From contig JBJYZC010000006.1 of NCBI GenBank assembly GCA_046263755.1, forward strand, positions 1 to 64,000: a stretch of DNA of 64,000 nucleotides, given 5' to 3'. How positions within the stretch are numbered: position 1 is the first letter of the stretch; each line of letters opens with the position of its first letter. Both the position numbers and the translations under genes were made by a program. Source of the DNA: Lachnocurva sp029100405. GTDB lineage: Bacteria > Bacillota > Clostridia > Lachnospirales > Lachnospiraceae. Positions 7,714 to 15,215 of this stretch are shown one piece after another. The notes under the pieces are model-generated. The model saw only the letters and a program-made list of their open reading frames with translations. It did no database searches and had not been told where the DNA came from.

Positions 7714-7986
7714 TTAGCGTTCGTAATCTTCGTCAATATAGTCTACGCCTTCCTCAAGTTGGATCGGCTCGTCATAGTCTGTACTGTCCGTTACACCCCA
7801 ACCATTGAGATAACCGTCTTTGTCTGCGAAGAGGTTGACATCATCTTCAATGGCTTCTACATCAGGGAGGGCGGTTTCTTCGCAGGTATCTAAGCCTGCA
7901 TCCAGAATCTCTTTCCGTTTTTCTTCCAGACCGGCAATCCATGTTTTAACGTATTCCTTGCCTTTTTCTGTTAATCTATACGCCAT
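7714..7986 (-). CDS. Acidic small protein, paralogue of the 68-379 product
   Basis: A 90-aa acidic soluble protein. EKRKEILDAGLDT..TALP matches the same region of the 103-aa protein at 68-379. No catalytic motif is visible. It is the first gene after the CATAGAA box at 8039-8052 and is followed 39 bp later by the zinc-ribbon gene. Function unknown. Confidence 0.75.
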   Translation of the reverse strand: MAYRLTEKGKEYVKTWIAGLEEKRKEILDAGLDTCEETALPDVEAIEDDVNLFADKDGYLNGWGVTDSTDYDEPIQLEEGVDYIDEDYER

Positions 7987-8038
7987 AACAATATTCCTTT
8001 CTTTTGACAGTTCTAGCGAACTAATTCTCTTTCCATTC

Positions 8039-8052
8039 TTTCTATGGCTAAG
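8039..8052 (-). promoter_or_regulatory. CATAGAA box (AGCC variant)
   Basis: Minus-strand TCTTAGCCATAGAA, 53 bp before the start at 7986; a weaker match to the family. Confidence 0.55.
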
Positions 8053-8063
8053 ATCTAATAAAA

Positions 8064-8114
8064 AGTTCGACTTGCGGTCTTTAACTCTGACCCTTTGCTA
8101 CGCAAAGGCTCAGA
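8064..8114 (-). repeat. Double-hairpin element copy 2
   Basis: Minus-strand copy: CTGAGCCTTTGCGTAGCAAAG, then GTTAAAGACC and a GAAC end. It lies between the 8133-8165 terminator and the promoter box. Confidence 0.75.
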
Positions 8115-8132
8115 AGGTCTGCTAGAAAGGCA

Positions 8133-8165
8133 AAAAAAATAAGACACACCGAAGTGTGCCTTATC
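8133..8165 (-). terminator. Terminator of the HipA-like kinase gene
   Basis: On the minus strand AAGGCACAC/GTGTGTCTT forms a stem around TTCG, followed by eight T. The flank (CTTACAGATGGTCTCG on the plus strand) is repeated at 10265-10282 after the 333-aa gene. Confidence 0.8.
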
Positions 8166-8194
8166 CTTCTTACAGATGGTCTCGTTCGCTTTCT

Positions 8195-9997
8195 TTAGTC
8201 TAGACCTCGTCCGTCTAGTTCTTCCAAAATAGACGGATCACCAAGTTGTTCAAAAGAATTCCACCCATCGTCTTGACTCGGCGGAACGAACTCTTTTGCA
8301 CCAAAATCCTCGTCTTTGCTCTCAATCCTATCATCTATTCGGTCTGGAAAAACGGTGATTCGTTTCTTCATCATTTGCGGATTGTCATAAAACAAATTTA
8401 ATATCTTTTTCTGAAATTCTCGATTGATGAGCGGAACGGAAAAAATGATGCTATATCCATTCAGCGATGCCTGCCGCAACCGTGCAAACGCAATCGTCCA
8501 GATTACATCTTGATTGTCACACGACAAACCGGCAGCTTCTCTTTCCCTTAAAATCTCATTCATGGAGATCATTGTAAAAGCTTTCTCCTGATTTTTCGTT
8601 TGCTGCGGAATTAAACCGTCAAGAATTTTCTTCTGCTCAACAATCCATTTGTTTTCCTGATCGACTCCGTTGATTGGAAAGAGTGTGTTTTCAGGAGCAA
8701 AACGGTATCCTTTCGCCAATAAGTCTTGCTTTAATTGGCTCTCTTTCTCCGTCTTTTGCTCACAAGATAGTCCTTCAAGGCAATAAAACAGGCTTGAATT
8801 GGCTTCCTTTTTCATCTCCTCATACTTTTTCTCGACCATCTTTTCGTTGTAAAAGGAGAGCTTCTTACCGCTCTGCAAGTCATGAACCATATCAACTTTT
8901 GTCTGATAATTCTGACAAATACAGCTTGCATAAACCTCTGGAAGACCGGCCTTTGTATAAAACTCCATCGCCTGATCTATGGAAGGAAGACGATCTAAAT
9001 CTACCACATTTGCATCTTTCACATTGGAAAGCATTTTTTCTTCTGTCGCATAAAAACTTGTAATCGGTCGTTTTAATAATTCAGACCGCTTGTATGGCGT
9101 TTTTCGATCATCCTGATAGAACATACTGTTCCCGCTATCAAAAATGGGTGCCGGACCAAGAAACTCCAACGTGTCCGGATCTCGTAAGACGCCAAAATTG
9201 CATAAGTGTTCGTCTTCATTACTTAATAGGAAATCCGTCAACGTTTGATAATCCATAAAACGCTGAATCACATCGAGATCCAAACCATGTTTCACACAAA
9301 TGTTGATATAGGACTGATAATAATTCACGTTGTTTGGAATTTTTTCGCTATGTAGAACTTCATACGCCGGAACGAATTCTTTGCGATCGGATGTAAAAGC
9401 CTTGCACTTACAAAGAAGTCCGCCATCTTCCGCCCGCTCTGCCCGATAAGAAACAAATGGAATGTCGGTTTTTTGCATCGTGTGAAGTATTGTAGCAAAC
9501 ACTTCATTCGCCGCTTGCTGACCAAAATGGGTAGTAGCCTTTTTTACTAGAACAGGTGGGCGAAAATTAAGATCCCAATACTTATCCATTTGCCCGCCAA
9601 GCGATGCATTCACATCATAAGAAGTATCACTATGCAATGGAACCTTATCAACATTGACATAAGTTAGATTCGTTAACTTTACATCTTCATATTCCAAGTT
9701 AGAATTTATCGGACAAATCCAATAAGCATCCGTTACGCTAATTGCCAGATTTTTTGCCAAATATTCGGAAGAATCCAAATACCCGGCACGGCGAATCATA
9801 TCCTGCATCGTTTTTCTCGATGCCGGGACGGCTCGCATTTGCCACCACTTCCTAATTTTTGTTAAGTCGCACGTTCCTAAAAACGGTGCTTTGTCTGCTT
9901 GCATGGATTGGTAGCCTTCTATTTGATTCGTTGTGTCGTCCAAAATTAAAGACGCAGTCTGATCGTTTTTGTGCATCAAAATGTATTTCTTTTTCAT
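8195..9997 (-). CDS. HipA-like protein kinase with extra C-terminal domain (600 aa)
   Basis: The ATG at 9997 overlaps the upstream TGA (ATGA). Residues about 155-180 contain ASLGGQMDKYWDL and VLVKK, matching the nucleotide loop and ATP-binding lysine area of HipA/CtkA kinases. Residues about 260-270 (SNEDEHLCNFG) and 284-289 (PIFDSG) match the catalytic Asp/Asn loop and the metal-binding Asp. The catalytic residues look intact. Residues about 490-560 form an added domain (VIWTIAFARLRQASLNGYSIIF) that I cannot name. HipA-family kinases phosphorylate protein targets and often act as toxins; the target here is unknown. The 74-aa gene upstream is its likely partner. Confidence 0.75.
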   Translation of the reverse strand: MKKKYILMHKNDQTASLILDDTTNQIEGYQSMQADKAPFLGTCDLTKIRKWWQMRAVPASRKTMQDMIRRAGYLDSSEYLAKNLAISVTDAYWICPINSNLEYEDVKLTNLTYVNVDKVPLHSDTSYDVNASLGGQMDKYWDLNFRPPVLVKKATTHFGQQAANEVFATILHTMQKTDIPFVSYRAERAEDGGLLCKCKAFTSDRKEFVPAYEVLHSEKIPNNVNYYQSYINICVKHGLDLDVIQRFMDYQTLTDFLLSNEDEHLCNFGVLRDPDTLEFLGPAPIFDSGNSMFYQDDRKTPYKRSELLKRPITSFYATEEKMLSNVKDANVVDLDRLPSIDQAMEFYTKAGLPEVYASCICQNYQTKVDMVHDLQSGKKLSFYNEKMVEKKYEEMKKEANSSLFYCLEGLSCEQKTEKESQLKQDLLAKGYRFAPENTLFPINGVDQENKWIVEQKKILDGLIPQQTKNQEKAFTMISMNEILREREAAGLSCDNQDVIWTIAFARLRQASLNGYSIIFSVPLINREFQKKILNLFYDNPQMMKKRITVFPDRIDDRIESKDEDFGAKEFVPPSQDDGWNSFEQLGDPSILEELDGRGLD

Positions 9998-10218
9998 AGC
10001 ATGGATTCCGTTTCTTTTTCTGACAAATAGACATCGATCAGGCATTTTGTCATCGCATGGTAGGCTTGTTCGAATCGTTTTTGATTATACTGTCCTGTGT
10101 CCAGAAGTATGGTTTTGCCGTGGTCGGTAATGTACAGATGGTCCACACCGTCATCAGCAATCCAGACATAGGAAATCCCGCGATAAACGCCTTTATTACC
10201 GTCAAGAAGTGATTTCAT
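9994..10218 (-). CDS. 74-aa partner upstream of the HipA-like kinase
   Basis: A small soluble protein (MKSLLDGNKGVYRGISYVW...) with no HTH that I can see, so it is not a classical HipB. An AAGGAG site precedes the ATG, and its stop overlaps the kinase start. The arrangement of a small gene directly coupled to a kinase recurs at 49131-49478/48017 and 51255-51524/50261. By analogy it may be an antitoxin, an N-terminal lobe or a regulator of the kinase. Confidence 0.65.
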   Translation of the reverse strand: MKSLLDGNKGVYRGISYVWIADDGVDHLYITDHGKTILLDTGQYNQKRFEQAYHAMTKCLIDVYLSEKETESML

Positions 10219-10227
10219 AGAATCTCC

Positions 10228-10264
10228 TTTTGAGCGAATAAGACATACCGAAAAGTATGTCTTA
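10228..10264 (-). terminator. Hairpin after the 333-aa gene (weak terminator)
   Basis: AAGACATAC/GTATGTCTT form a 9-bp stem, but no T run follows, so readthrough into the 74-aa and kinase genes is likely. Its flank is repeated near 8133-8180. Confidence 0.5.
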
Positions 10265-10286
10265 TCCTTCTTACAGATGGTCTCGC

Positions 10287-11288
10287 TTAATAAGTAGAAC
10301 CATCCATATTGAAACCAGGTGTGCCAGGAATCCGCTTTCCATCTGCACCCTTAATCCAATACTCAAACACATGATCGCCAAACGTACCTGCAACAACCTG
10401 TCCACCATGAGCGTCAGCATAGTTACACGCCGCTTTATACCCCGGTGTGTCCCACGCACCTGCAAAATGGTCTTCATTCGATTCTGCTGACGGTGCAGGG
10501 GCAGTATCTGTTGACTGTGCATTGTTCTGAGGGGCAGGTGACGGGGTTTGAGAAGATGTATTGGACTGTCCTTTGGTCTGTTCCTTCTTTGCCGACTTCT
10601 GAGCTGACTTCTGTGAGGAAGTTTGTGCAGACTGGGTAGCCTTTTGTGCCTGTTCTTCTTCCGCTTTCTTTGCAGCTAAAGCCGCCTGTTCTTCTGCCTG
10701 CTTTTTTGCTGCGTCCACGCTTGCGTAGGTCGCCCTCACCTTCGTTAATGCCGTATAAGCGTCTCTGTACTTTCCGTCTTTATAAGCCTTGTCATAGGCA
10801 GACAGGTTGGTTTCCGTGTCGGTCTTATTGGCGTCTGTATAGTAGGTGTCATACTGGTTCGGGTCAATCCCTGCGACTTCTGTATGCAGGGTGTCAACGG
10901 CGGTCTGTGATGTCTTATAGGTGTCTGCAATCGAAGAAGTCAAGGTATGAAAGACTTTTTCTTCCTTTGCCGTCAGGTTCTTGTCCTTGATTTTCTTCTC
11001 AAAGGCAACAAGTTCCTGTTTCTTTCCGTCACGGCTCTGATTCATGGTCGCATCGTCTGGCACGGTTCCGTCTGCATTGGGATAGAGTGCGTTCTCTATC
11101 TGTTTCTCTGCCGTGTCATATTCCGACTGCAATCTCTGGAATCGCAAGTTCTTCGCCTTTTCTTCCTTTGCCTGTTCTACGGCAATGGCTTTCTGTTTCT
11201 GCACTTGGTTATGATGATAAACACCAACAAGACCTGCAACAACAACGAGTGCCACCAAAAGAATCCCGATGATTACCTTTTTCTTCAT
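10287..11288 (-). CDS. Membrane-anchored coiled-coil protein (333 aa)
   Basis: The start at 11288 follows GGGAGGA. Residues 4-24 form one membrane segment (VIIGILLVALVVVAGLVGVY), so the rest should lie outside the cell. Residues 30-120 are helical. Residues about 135-175 contain YYTDAN..YDKAYKDGKYRDAYTAL, closely matched in the 366-aa protein at 44506-45606. Residues about 190-270 are an A/K/Q/S-rich linker, and the last 55 residues form a small domain (AACNYADAHGGQVVAG). A canonical promoter, not a CATAGAA box, lies upstream. An envelope or secretion accessory role is likely but unproven. Confidence 0.75.
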   Translation of the reverse strand: MKKKVIIGILLVALVVVAGLVGVYHHNQVQKQKAIAVEQAKEEKAKNLRFQRLQSEYDTAEKQIENALYPNADGTVPDDATMNQSRDGKKQELVAFEKKIKDKNLTAKEEKVFHTLTSSIADTYKTSQTAVDTLHTEVAGIDPNQYDTYYTDANKTDTETNLSAYDKAYKDGKYRDAYTALTKVRATYASVDAAKKQAEEQAALAAKKAEEEQAQKATQSAQTSSQKSAQKSAKKEQTKGQSNTSSQTPSPAPQNNAQSTDTAPAPSAESNEDHFAGAWDTPGYKAACNYADAHGGQVVAGTFGDHVFEYWIKGADGKRIPGTPGFNMDGSTY

Positions 11289-11345
11289 GTTATATCCTCC
11301 CAGATAAGTCTTACGAAACTCTCTCTTTCGTTTCTTTCTAAGTCT

Positions 11346-11375
11346 ATTATACCGCAGGAGATCCCTTTTCGACAA
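11346..11375 (-). promoter_or_regulatory. Canonical sigma-A promoter
   Basis: TTGTCG (11370-11375), an 18-bp spacer, then TATAAT (11346-11351) on the minus strand, about 58 bp before the start at 11288. It contrasts with the CATAGAA boxes. Confidence 0.8.
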
Positions 11376-11423
11376 ATTGGTACGGAGATAACTTTTTGGT
11401 AATCATGTACTTATTCTAGTGAG

Positions 11424-12344
11424 TTACTGAACCTTGACTAGTTTCTTGACGGGTTGTCCGTGGAACACGGTCAGATATTGATTTGGATCCCTTGTAAACA
11501 CCACATAGTCAACCACCATCTCTACCACGTCTTTATCGGTATTATGATACAGTCCATTCGGATCGGTGTCACATAAAGCTTTCATGTCGCCTACGATACA
11601 TTTCACGATCGAGTCATCATCCAGTACCACATCGACCTTATCCCCTGCTTTCATGCCATATCCCTGTCCGATGGCAATACAGATTCGGTCACCAACCATA
11701 CGAAGTCCCGTTACAGGGTCAGACCAAGCATCCGCTCCGTTTAGTACGGCATACTGCTTGGTTCCCTGATTGGTGACGGCTGTATAAGGCATATAGGGGT
11801 GAGCTGATCGGTTGGCTACCATTGGCACATTGCCCTCGGCTGCGTCTGCCAAAGCTTTTTCCCTTGCTTCCTCTTCAGCTTTCCGTCTCGCTTCTTCTGC
11901 CTGTCGTTGTCTCTCGGCTTCCTGCCTTGCCGCTTCTTCCGCTTGTTCGAGTGCCAGTTCTTCCTGTTGTGCTTGGACGGCTTCCGCCTGTCGTTCTTCC
12001 ATACCTGCCTTCTCCCGACTCTGCTCTTCCACTTCGGCCGAAGTGGCCTTCACATCGACATTGGACATGGGGTTCTTACCGGAAACGGCAACGGACGGGT
12101 TTTTCGTCTTTGTTCCCGTCTTTCCAATCAGCACGGCAGAATAGGCACTCACGCCTGCCACCCGGCAAGCATTCGGATGCTCCGGTTTACTTTGCATGGA
12201 AAGAAACGCTCTCCCTGTTGCAAGGGTACAGGTCGCCAAAAGACAGGCCGTAAACATCTGCTTCCGTTTCTGCTTCTGCTGTTTTCTCCATGCGAGATAG
12301 TAGATTCGTTTTCCGTTTTTATCGTAATGTGGTCTATATCGCAA
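11424..12344 (-). CDS. Membrane-anchored coiled-coil protein with barrel-like C-terminal domain (306 aa)
   Basis: A basic N-terminus is followed by a short hydrophobic stretch (residues about 30-50, FTACLLATCTLATG). Residues about 105-170 are an uninterrupted E/A/R/Q coiled coil. The last ~130 residues (WSDPVTGLRMVGDRICIAI, VDVVLDDDSIVKC) resemble a double-psi beta-barrel like those of RlpA/3D proteins, suggesting contact with the cell wall; this is inference. It lies 21 bp after the RecD-like gene in the same operon. Confidence 0.65.
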   Translation of the reverse strand: MRYRPHYDKNGKRIYYLAWRKQQKQKRKQMFTACLLATCTLATGRAFLSMQSKPEHPNACRVAGVSAYSAVLIGKTGTKTKNPSVAVSGKNPMSNVDVKATSAEVEEQSREKAGMEERQAEAVQAQQEELALEQAEEAARQEAERQRQAEEARRKAEEEAREKALADAAEGNVPMVANRSAHPYMPYTAVTNQGTKQYAVLNGADAWSDPVTGLRMVGDRICIAIGQGYGMKAGDKVDVVLDDDSIVKCIVGDMKALCDTDPNGLYHNTDKDVVEMVVDYVVFTRDPNQYLTVFHGQPVKKLVKVQ

Positions 12345-12365
12345 ACAGTTCTCCTTACATTCATG

Positions 12366-14021
12366 TCATGCAATCGCTCCTTCTTCGGCAAAAGACCACA
12401 AAAAGGTCTGTCTCCGAACAGGATTCTTCGCAATCATCTTCTTTAATTCGGTCTCGTCTCCCAAAATCAACACGCTCGTTTTCGCCCGTGTGACTGCCGT
12501 GTACAAGAGGTTTCTCGAAAACATTCGGGAAGTCCCATTTGGAATACAAAGGATCACCCGGTCATATTCCGAACCCTGCGACTTATGAATAGTCAGGGCG
12601 TAGCCTAGCTCCACATCGTCATACATTTGCCCTTTAACAAAGACGGTCTCTCCAAAGTCGATCTGCACACTCATGCCAAAGGCATTGACTGATGTGACCG
12701 TTCCCGTGTCGCCATTCACATAGCCGTTCTTTCGATTGTTCCGGGTAAAGAGAACACGGTCTCCCACCTTGTAAAACCGAAGGTCACAGTCGGGGAAAAG
12801 CTTCCGCTTGATCCGGTGATTGATCCTTGTGACAAGGTCTCTGGTCGGACAAAGAACCATGGTATTGTTCACGTCATACCGATCCAGAATCAGGTCCATC
12901 ATTTCTTCATCTTCACATTGCACAAAGGAAAAATTTTCGTTATAGGACAAGCCAACGATTCCCTGCTTGATCCGTCTGGCATTCGTCACGATCACATCCC
13001 CGGAACGATGGTTCTGTTTGAGCCTTGACAAAGGTACTTTCATGTCGATCAGGTCATGCAGGATGTCTCCGCATGACACCGCTTCCAGTTGGTCAACGTC
13101 CCCTACGATCAACAATTTCCGGATCCGTACATACCGCATGAGTTCGTAGAAAATGTCCAGAGGGATCATCGAACCCTCGTCAATGATGCAGAAGTCGATG
13201 ATGTCGGGGTTCTCATAGTCGTGTTGGAAATGCTCCCGTAAGGCAAGGTAATGGATCGTGGTCGGATTGAAACTTCCACCCGTACAAATGTCCATCCGCT
13301 TGGCTGCCTTCCCGGTCGGGGCTAAAAGGACAACCTCTTTCTTCTCGTACTGCTCCTGATACTCCCGCAGGATGAAATTGATCGTGGTTGTTTTCCCCGT
13401 ACCCGGCCCTCCGGTCAGAATGGAAAAGTCCGTCTGCATGACCGACTGAATTGCATTATTCTGCTCCTCACACAATTCCTCGGACGGGGTGAAAACAAAG
13501 TCTCCCGTGGAACAGGCCGTCTCCTGCAAGAGCCGTGTAGCCTTATTCGCAATGTAGAATTCCATATTGTGATTTTTCTGCAATCCGATCCGTCTGCCAT
13601 CGAAGTAGAATTTATGGTCCACGTCTTTGGTCAGGTTGAAGTAATGGATCAGGGACACCATGTAGTCCTGTGTCATGTCACAAAAGACCTTTACAAGCTG
13701 CGAGATGAAATAGTGAATGTCCATCCAAGTATCGCCCTGTTTCTCCGCATGATGCAGAATGGAATACATCCCGGCATAGACTAATTTCAGTTCATCCTCA
13801 AAGTCCTTTGCCAACAGGAACTGCCCCCGATTCCCCAAGAAGTATCGGAAGGGAAACTGATAGTCTGTAACCAGTAAGTACGGATCTTCCAAAATCAGCT
13901 CCATGGGGTCTGTCACATCCTTCAGGTAGGTCTCTACCAGTTTGGAAAAGCTTGCATTGTTCGAATAGTCACCACCATACAAAGCCGTGAAGAACTGCAC
14001 GGCTTGTTCCATCTTTGTCAT
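12366..14021 (-). CDS. RecD-like SF1B DNA helicase (551 aa)
   Basis: Motif I is GGPGTGKTTT, followed by LLAPTGKAAKRM (Ia), DFCIIDEGSMI (II), LLIVGDVDQLEAV (III), RQNHRSGD (IV), LGYALTIHKSQGSEYD (V) and LYTAVTRAKTSV (VI). An SH3-like insert (GYVNGDTGTVTSV) fits the RecD2/TraA family. At 551 aa it is shorter than typical RecD2 (over 700 aa) but keeps every helicase motif. These enzymes unwind DNA 5'-3' and serve in repair or in conjugative and plasmid DNA processing. The ATG follows GAGGTGAG, and the gene is first behind the CATAGAA box at 14117-14130. Confidence 0.92.
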   Translation of the reverse strand: MTKMEQAVQFFTALYGGDYSNNASFSKLVETYLKDVTDPMELILEDPYLLVTDYQFPFRYFLGNRGQFLLAKDFEDELKLVYAGMYSILHHAEKQGDTWMDIHYFISQLVKVFCDMTQDYMVSLIHYFNLTKDVDHKFYFDGRRIGLQKNHNMEFYIANKATRLLQETACSTGDFVFTPSEELCEEQNNAIQSVMQTDFSILTGGPGTGKTTTINFILREYQEQYEKKEVVLLAPTGKAAKRMDICTGGSFNPTTIHYLALREHFQHDYENPDIIDFCIIDEGSMIPLDIFYELMRYVRIRKLLIVGDVDQLEAVSCGDILHDLIDMKVPLSRLKQNHRSGDVIVTNARRIKQGIVGLSYNENFSFVQCEDEEMMDLILDRYDVNNTMVLCPTRDLVTRINHRIKRKLFPDCDLRFYKVGDRVLFTRNNRKNGYVNGDTGTVTSVNAFGMSVQIDFGETVFVKGQMYDDVELGYALTIHKSQGSEYDRVILCIPNGTSRMFSRNLLYTAVTRAKTSVLILGDETELKKMIAKNPVRRQTFLWSFAEEGAIA

Positions 14022-14116
14022 CGTCTCACCTCGAAAATTCCAAAATATCCTTAATTCCCTTAATTCCCTAACGAGCGTTCGTAAGCATCGCCCTCTGTGG
14101 CTTGGTCTTACAATCG

Positions 14117-14130
14117 TTCTATGGTTAAAT
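14117..14130 (-). promoter_or_regulatory. CATAGAA box (AACC type) before the helicase operon
   Basis: Minus-strand ATTTAACCATAGAA, 96 bp before the start at 14021. Confidence 0.7.
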
Positions 14131-14151
14131 TTTGTGACAGAAAACCAGTTA

Positions 14152-14212
14152 GAAACAAAAACAGGACAGGTTCTTTCTCGAATCTGCCCTGCGTGTAGAA
14201 AGGTACTGTCCT
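14152..14212 (-). terminator. Terminator of the ParM/ParR-like operon
   Basis: On the minus strand AGGACAG..CTTTCT pairs with AGAAAG..CTGTCCT and is followed by GTTTTTGTTT. It lies after the 82-aa gene. Confidence 0.8.
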
Positions 14213-14221
14213 TGTTTCATT

Positions 14222-14335
14222 CATTCCCAATACTGCCCGTATTGGTCATTTCATTCCCGATATTTGTCATATCGTTCGTATTACTACTCGCGATATTTGT
14301 CATATCGCTCATTTCATTCGCGATAATTGTCGAAA
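14222..14335 (-). repeat. Tandem 30-33 bp hairpin units overlapping a gene's 3' end
   Basis: Units with stems GCGATAT/ATATCGC, CGATAT/ATATCG and CAATAC/GTATTG repeat from inside the 82-aa gene to past its stop. In the gene's frame each unit would encode D(N/K)YRE or a variant followed by its own stop codon. Confidence 0.65.
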
Positions 14336-14562
14336 TCAAACCCCGTCAGCACACGAAGGAAGTCGGGGTATTTATCGTCTGCAATCTCCATGTCCAGTTC
14401 ATTCGGGGTGACGGTACGGTTCCAGTAGTTCCCCCGTTCCTTATCGTAGGCAGACACGAAGATCGGTATCTGCATCTTCCGGCAATATCCTACAAGGTCA
14501 TTGACCTTCGTTTCCAGTATCTCGTCTGTTGGTCTCTTCAAGTGTTTCCCTCCATGTCTCAT
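14314..14562 (-). CDS. 82-aa unknown protein coupled to the ParR-like gene
   Basis: The ATG overlaps the TGA of the ParR-like gene (ATGA). The sequence (VNDLVGYCRKMQIPIFVSAYD) looks like a small alpha/beta protein with no catalytic motif. The last residues DNYRE are encoded by the first unit of a tandem hairpin repeat. Its place as third gene of the partition operon suggests a maintenance role, but none is shown. Confidence 0.7.
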   Translation of the reverse strand: MRHGGKHLKRPTDEILETKVNDLVGYCRKMQIPIFVSAYDKERGNYWNRTVTPNELDMEIADDKYPDFLRVLTGFDFDNYRE

Positions 14563-15212
14563 TCATCACCACCGATGATGTTGTTAAACAAGTCCAAGGA
14601 CTGATCGGCTAGTGTCTGTTCGTCCTGTCCTTCTGTCTGGTTCAAAGATGGTCGTTCTGTCTCTACAACCGGTTCTATCTCTGTCACGGAAACCTCTGAC
14701 GGTTCCTTCACAGATTCCTGTACGGATTCCTCTACAACGTGTTTCCTTGGCAGGTTCTTCTCCTCTGTTTCTCTCACGGGGGAAAGATTCGTTTCCTCGG
14801 TTCGGGATTCCTCTTTTTGTAACCTCGGCTTAGAAGGTCTCTGTCTTGTTCCGCTTTGGTTTGGGACACTCCTTGGAACACTCTGCTTGGTGACCTTCTG
14901 CAACGGTTCTGAGGTCAGAAAGGACAGGCACACGTCCCACAGGGCATGACGGAGAAGGATCCGCACCACATTGCTCTTCTGCCCCTTGGGAAAGGCAGAC
15001 AGGTAAGTCTCCTCTTCCGGGGTGAGCCGTATGGTAAAACTCGTCCTTGGCTCTTGCCTGCTCTCCGGGTCAATGAGCGGTTGCGGGAGGGGTAGGTCAT
15101 GGATCGTACAGTCCATGACTTCCCTTACCAGTTCCTGCGGACTGGGACGTACCAGACAGGCAAACAGTTGAACGAGGTCAGCATCCCTTCGCTCATTCAG
15201 GTACAGTCTCAT
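14559..15212 (-). CDS. ParR-like ribbon-helix-helix partner of the actin-like protein (217 aa)
   Basis: Residues about 57-92 (SFTIRLTPEEETYLSAF..SNVVRILLRHAL) fit a ribbon-helix-helix DNA-binding unit. From residue 115 on the protein is charged, P/E/S-rich and probably disordered. It starts 4 bp after the ParM-like gene ends, behind GAAGGAG. In type II partition systems the second gene encodes ParR, which binds the centromere and links it to ParM filaments; position and fold support that here. The three 83-bp repeats at 16751-16999 are the likely binding region. Confidence 0.7.
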   Translation of the reverse strand: MRLYLNERRDADLVQLFACLVRPSPQELVREVMDCTIHDLPLPQPLIDPESRQEPRTSFTIRLTPEEETYLSAFPKGQKSNVVRILLRHALWDVCLSFLTSEPLQKVTKQSVPRSVPNQSGTRQRPSKPRLQKEESRTEETNLSPVRETEEKNLPRKHVVEESVQESVKEPSEVSVTEIEPVVETERPSLNQTEGQDEQTLADQSLDLFNNIIGGDE

Positions 15213-15215
15213 ACG

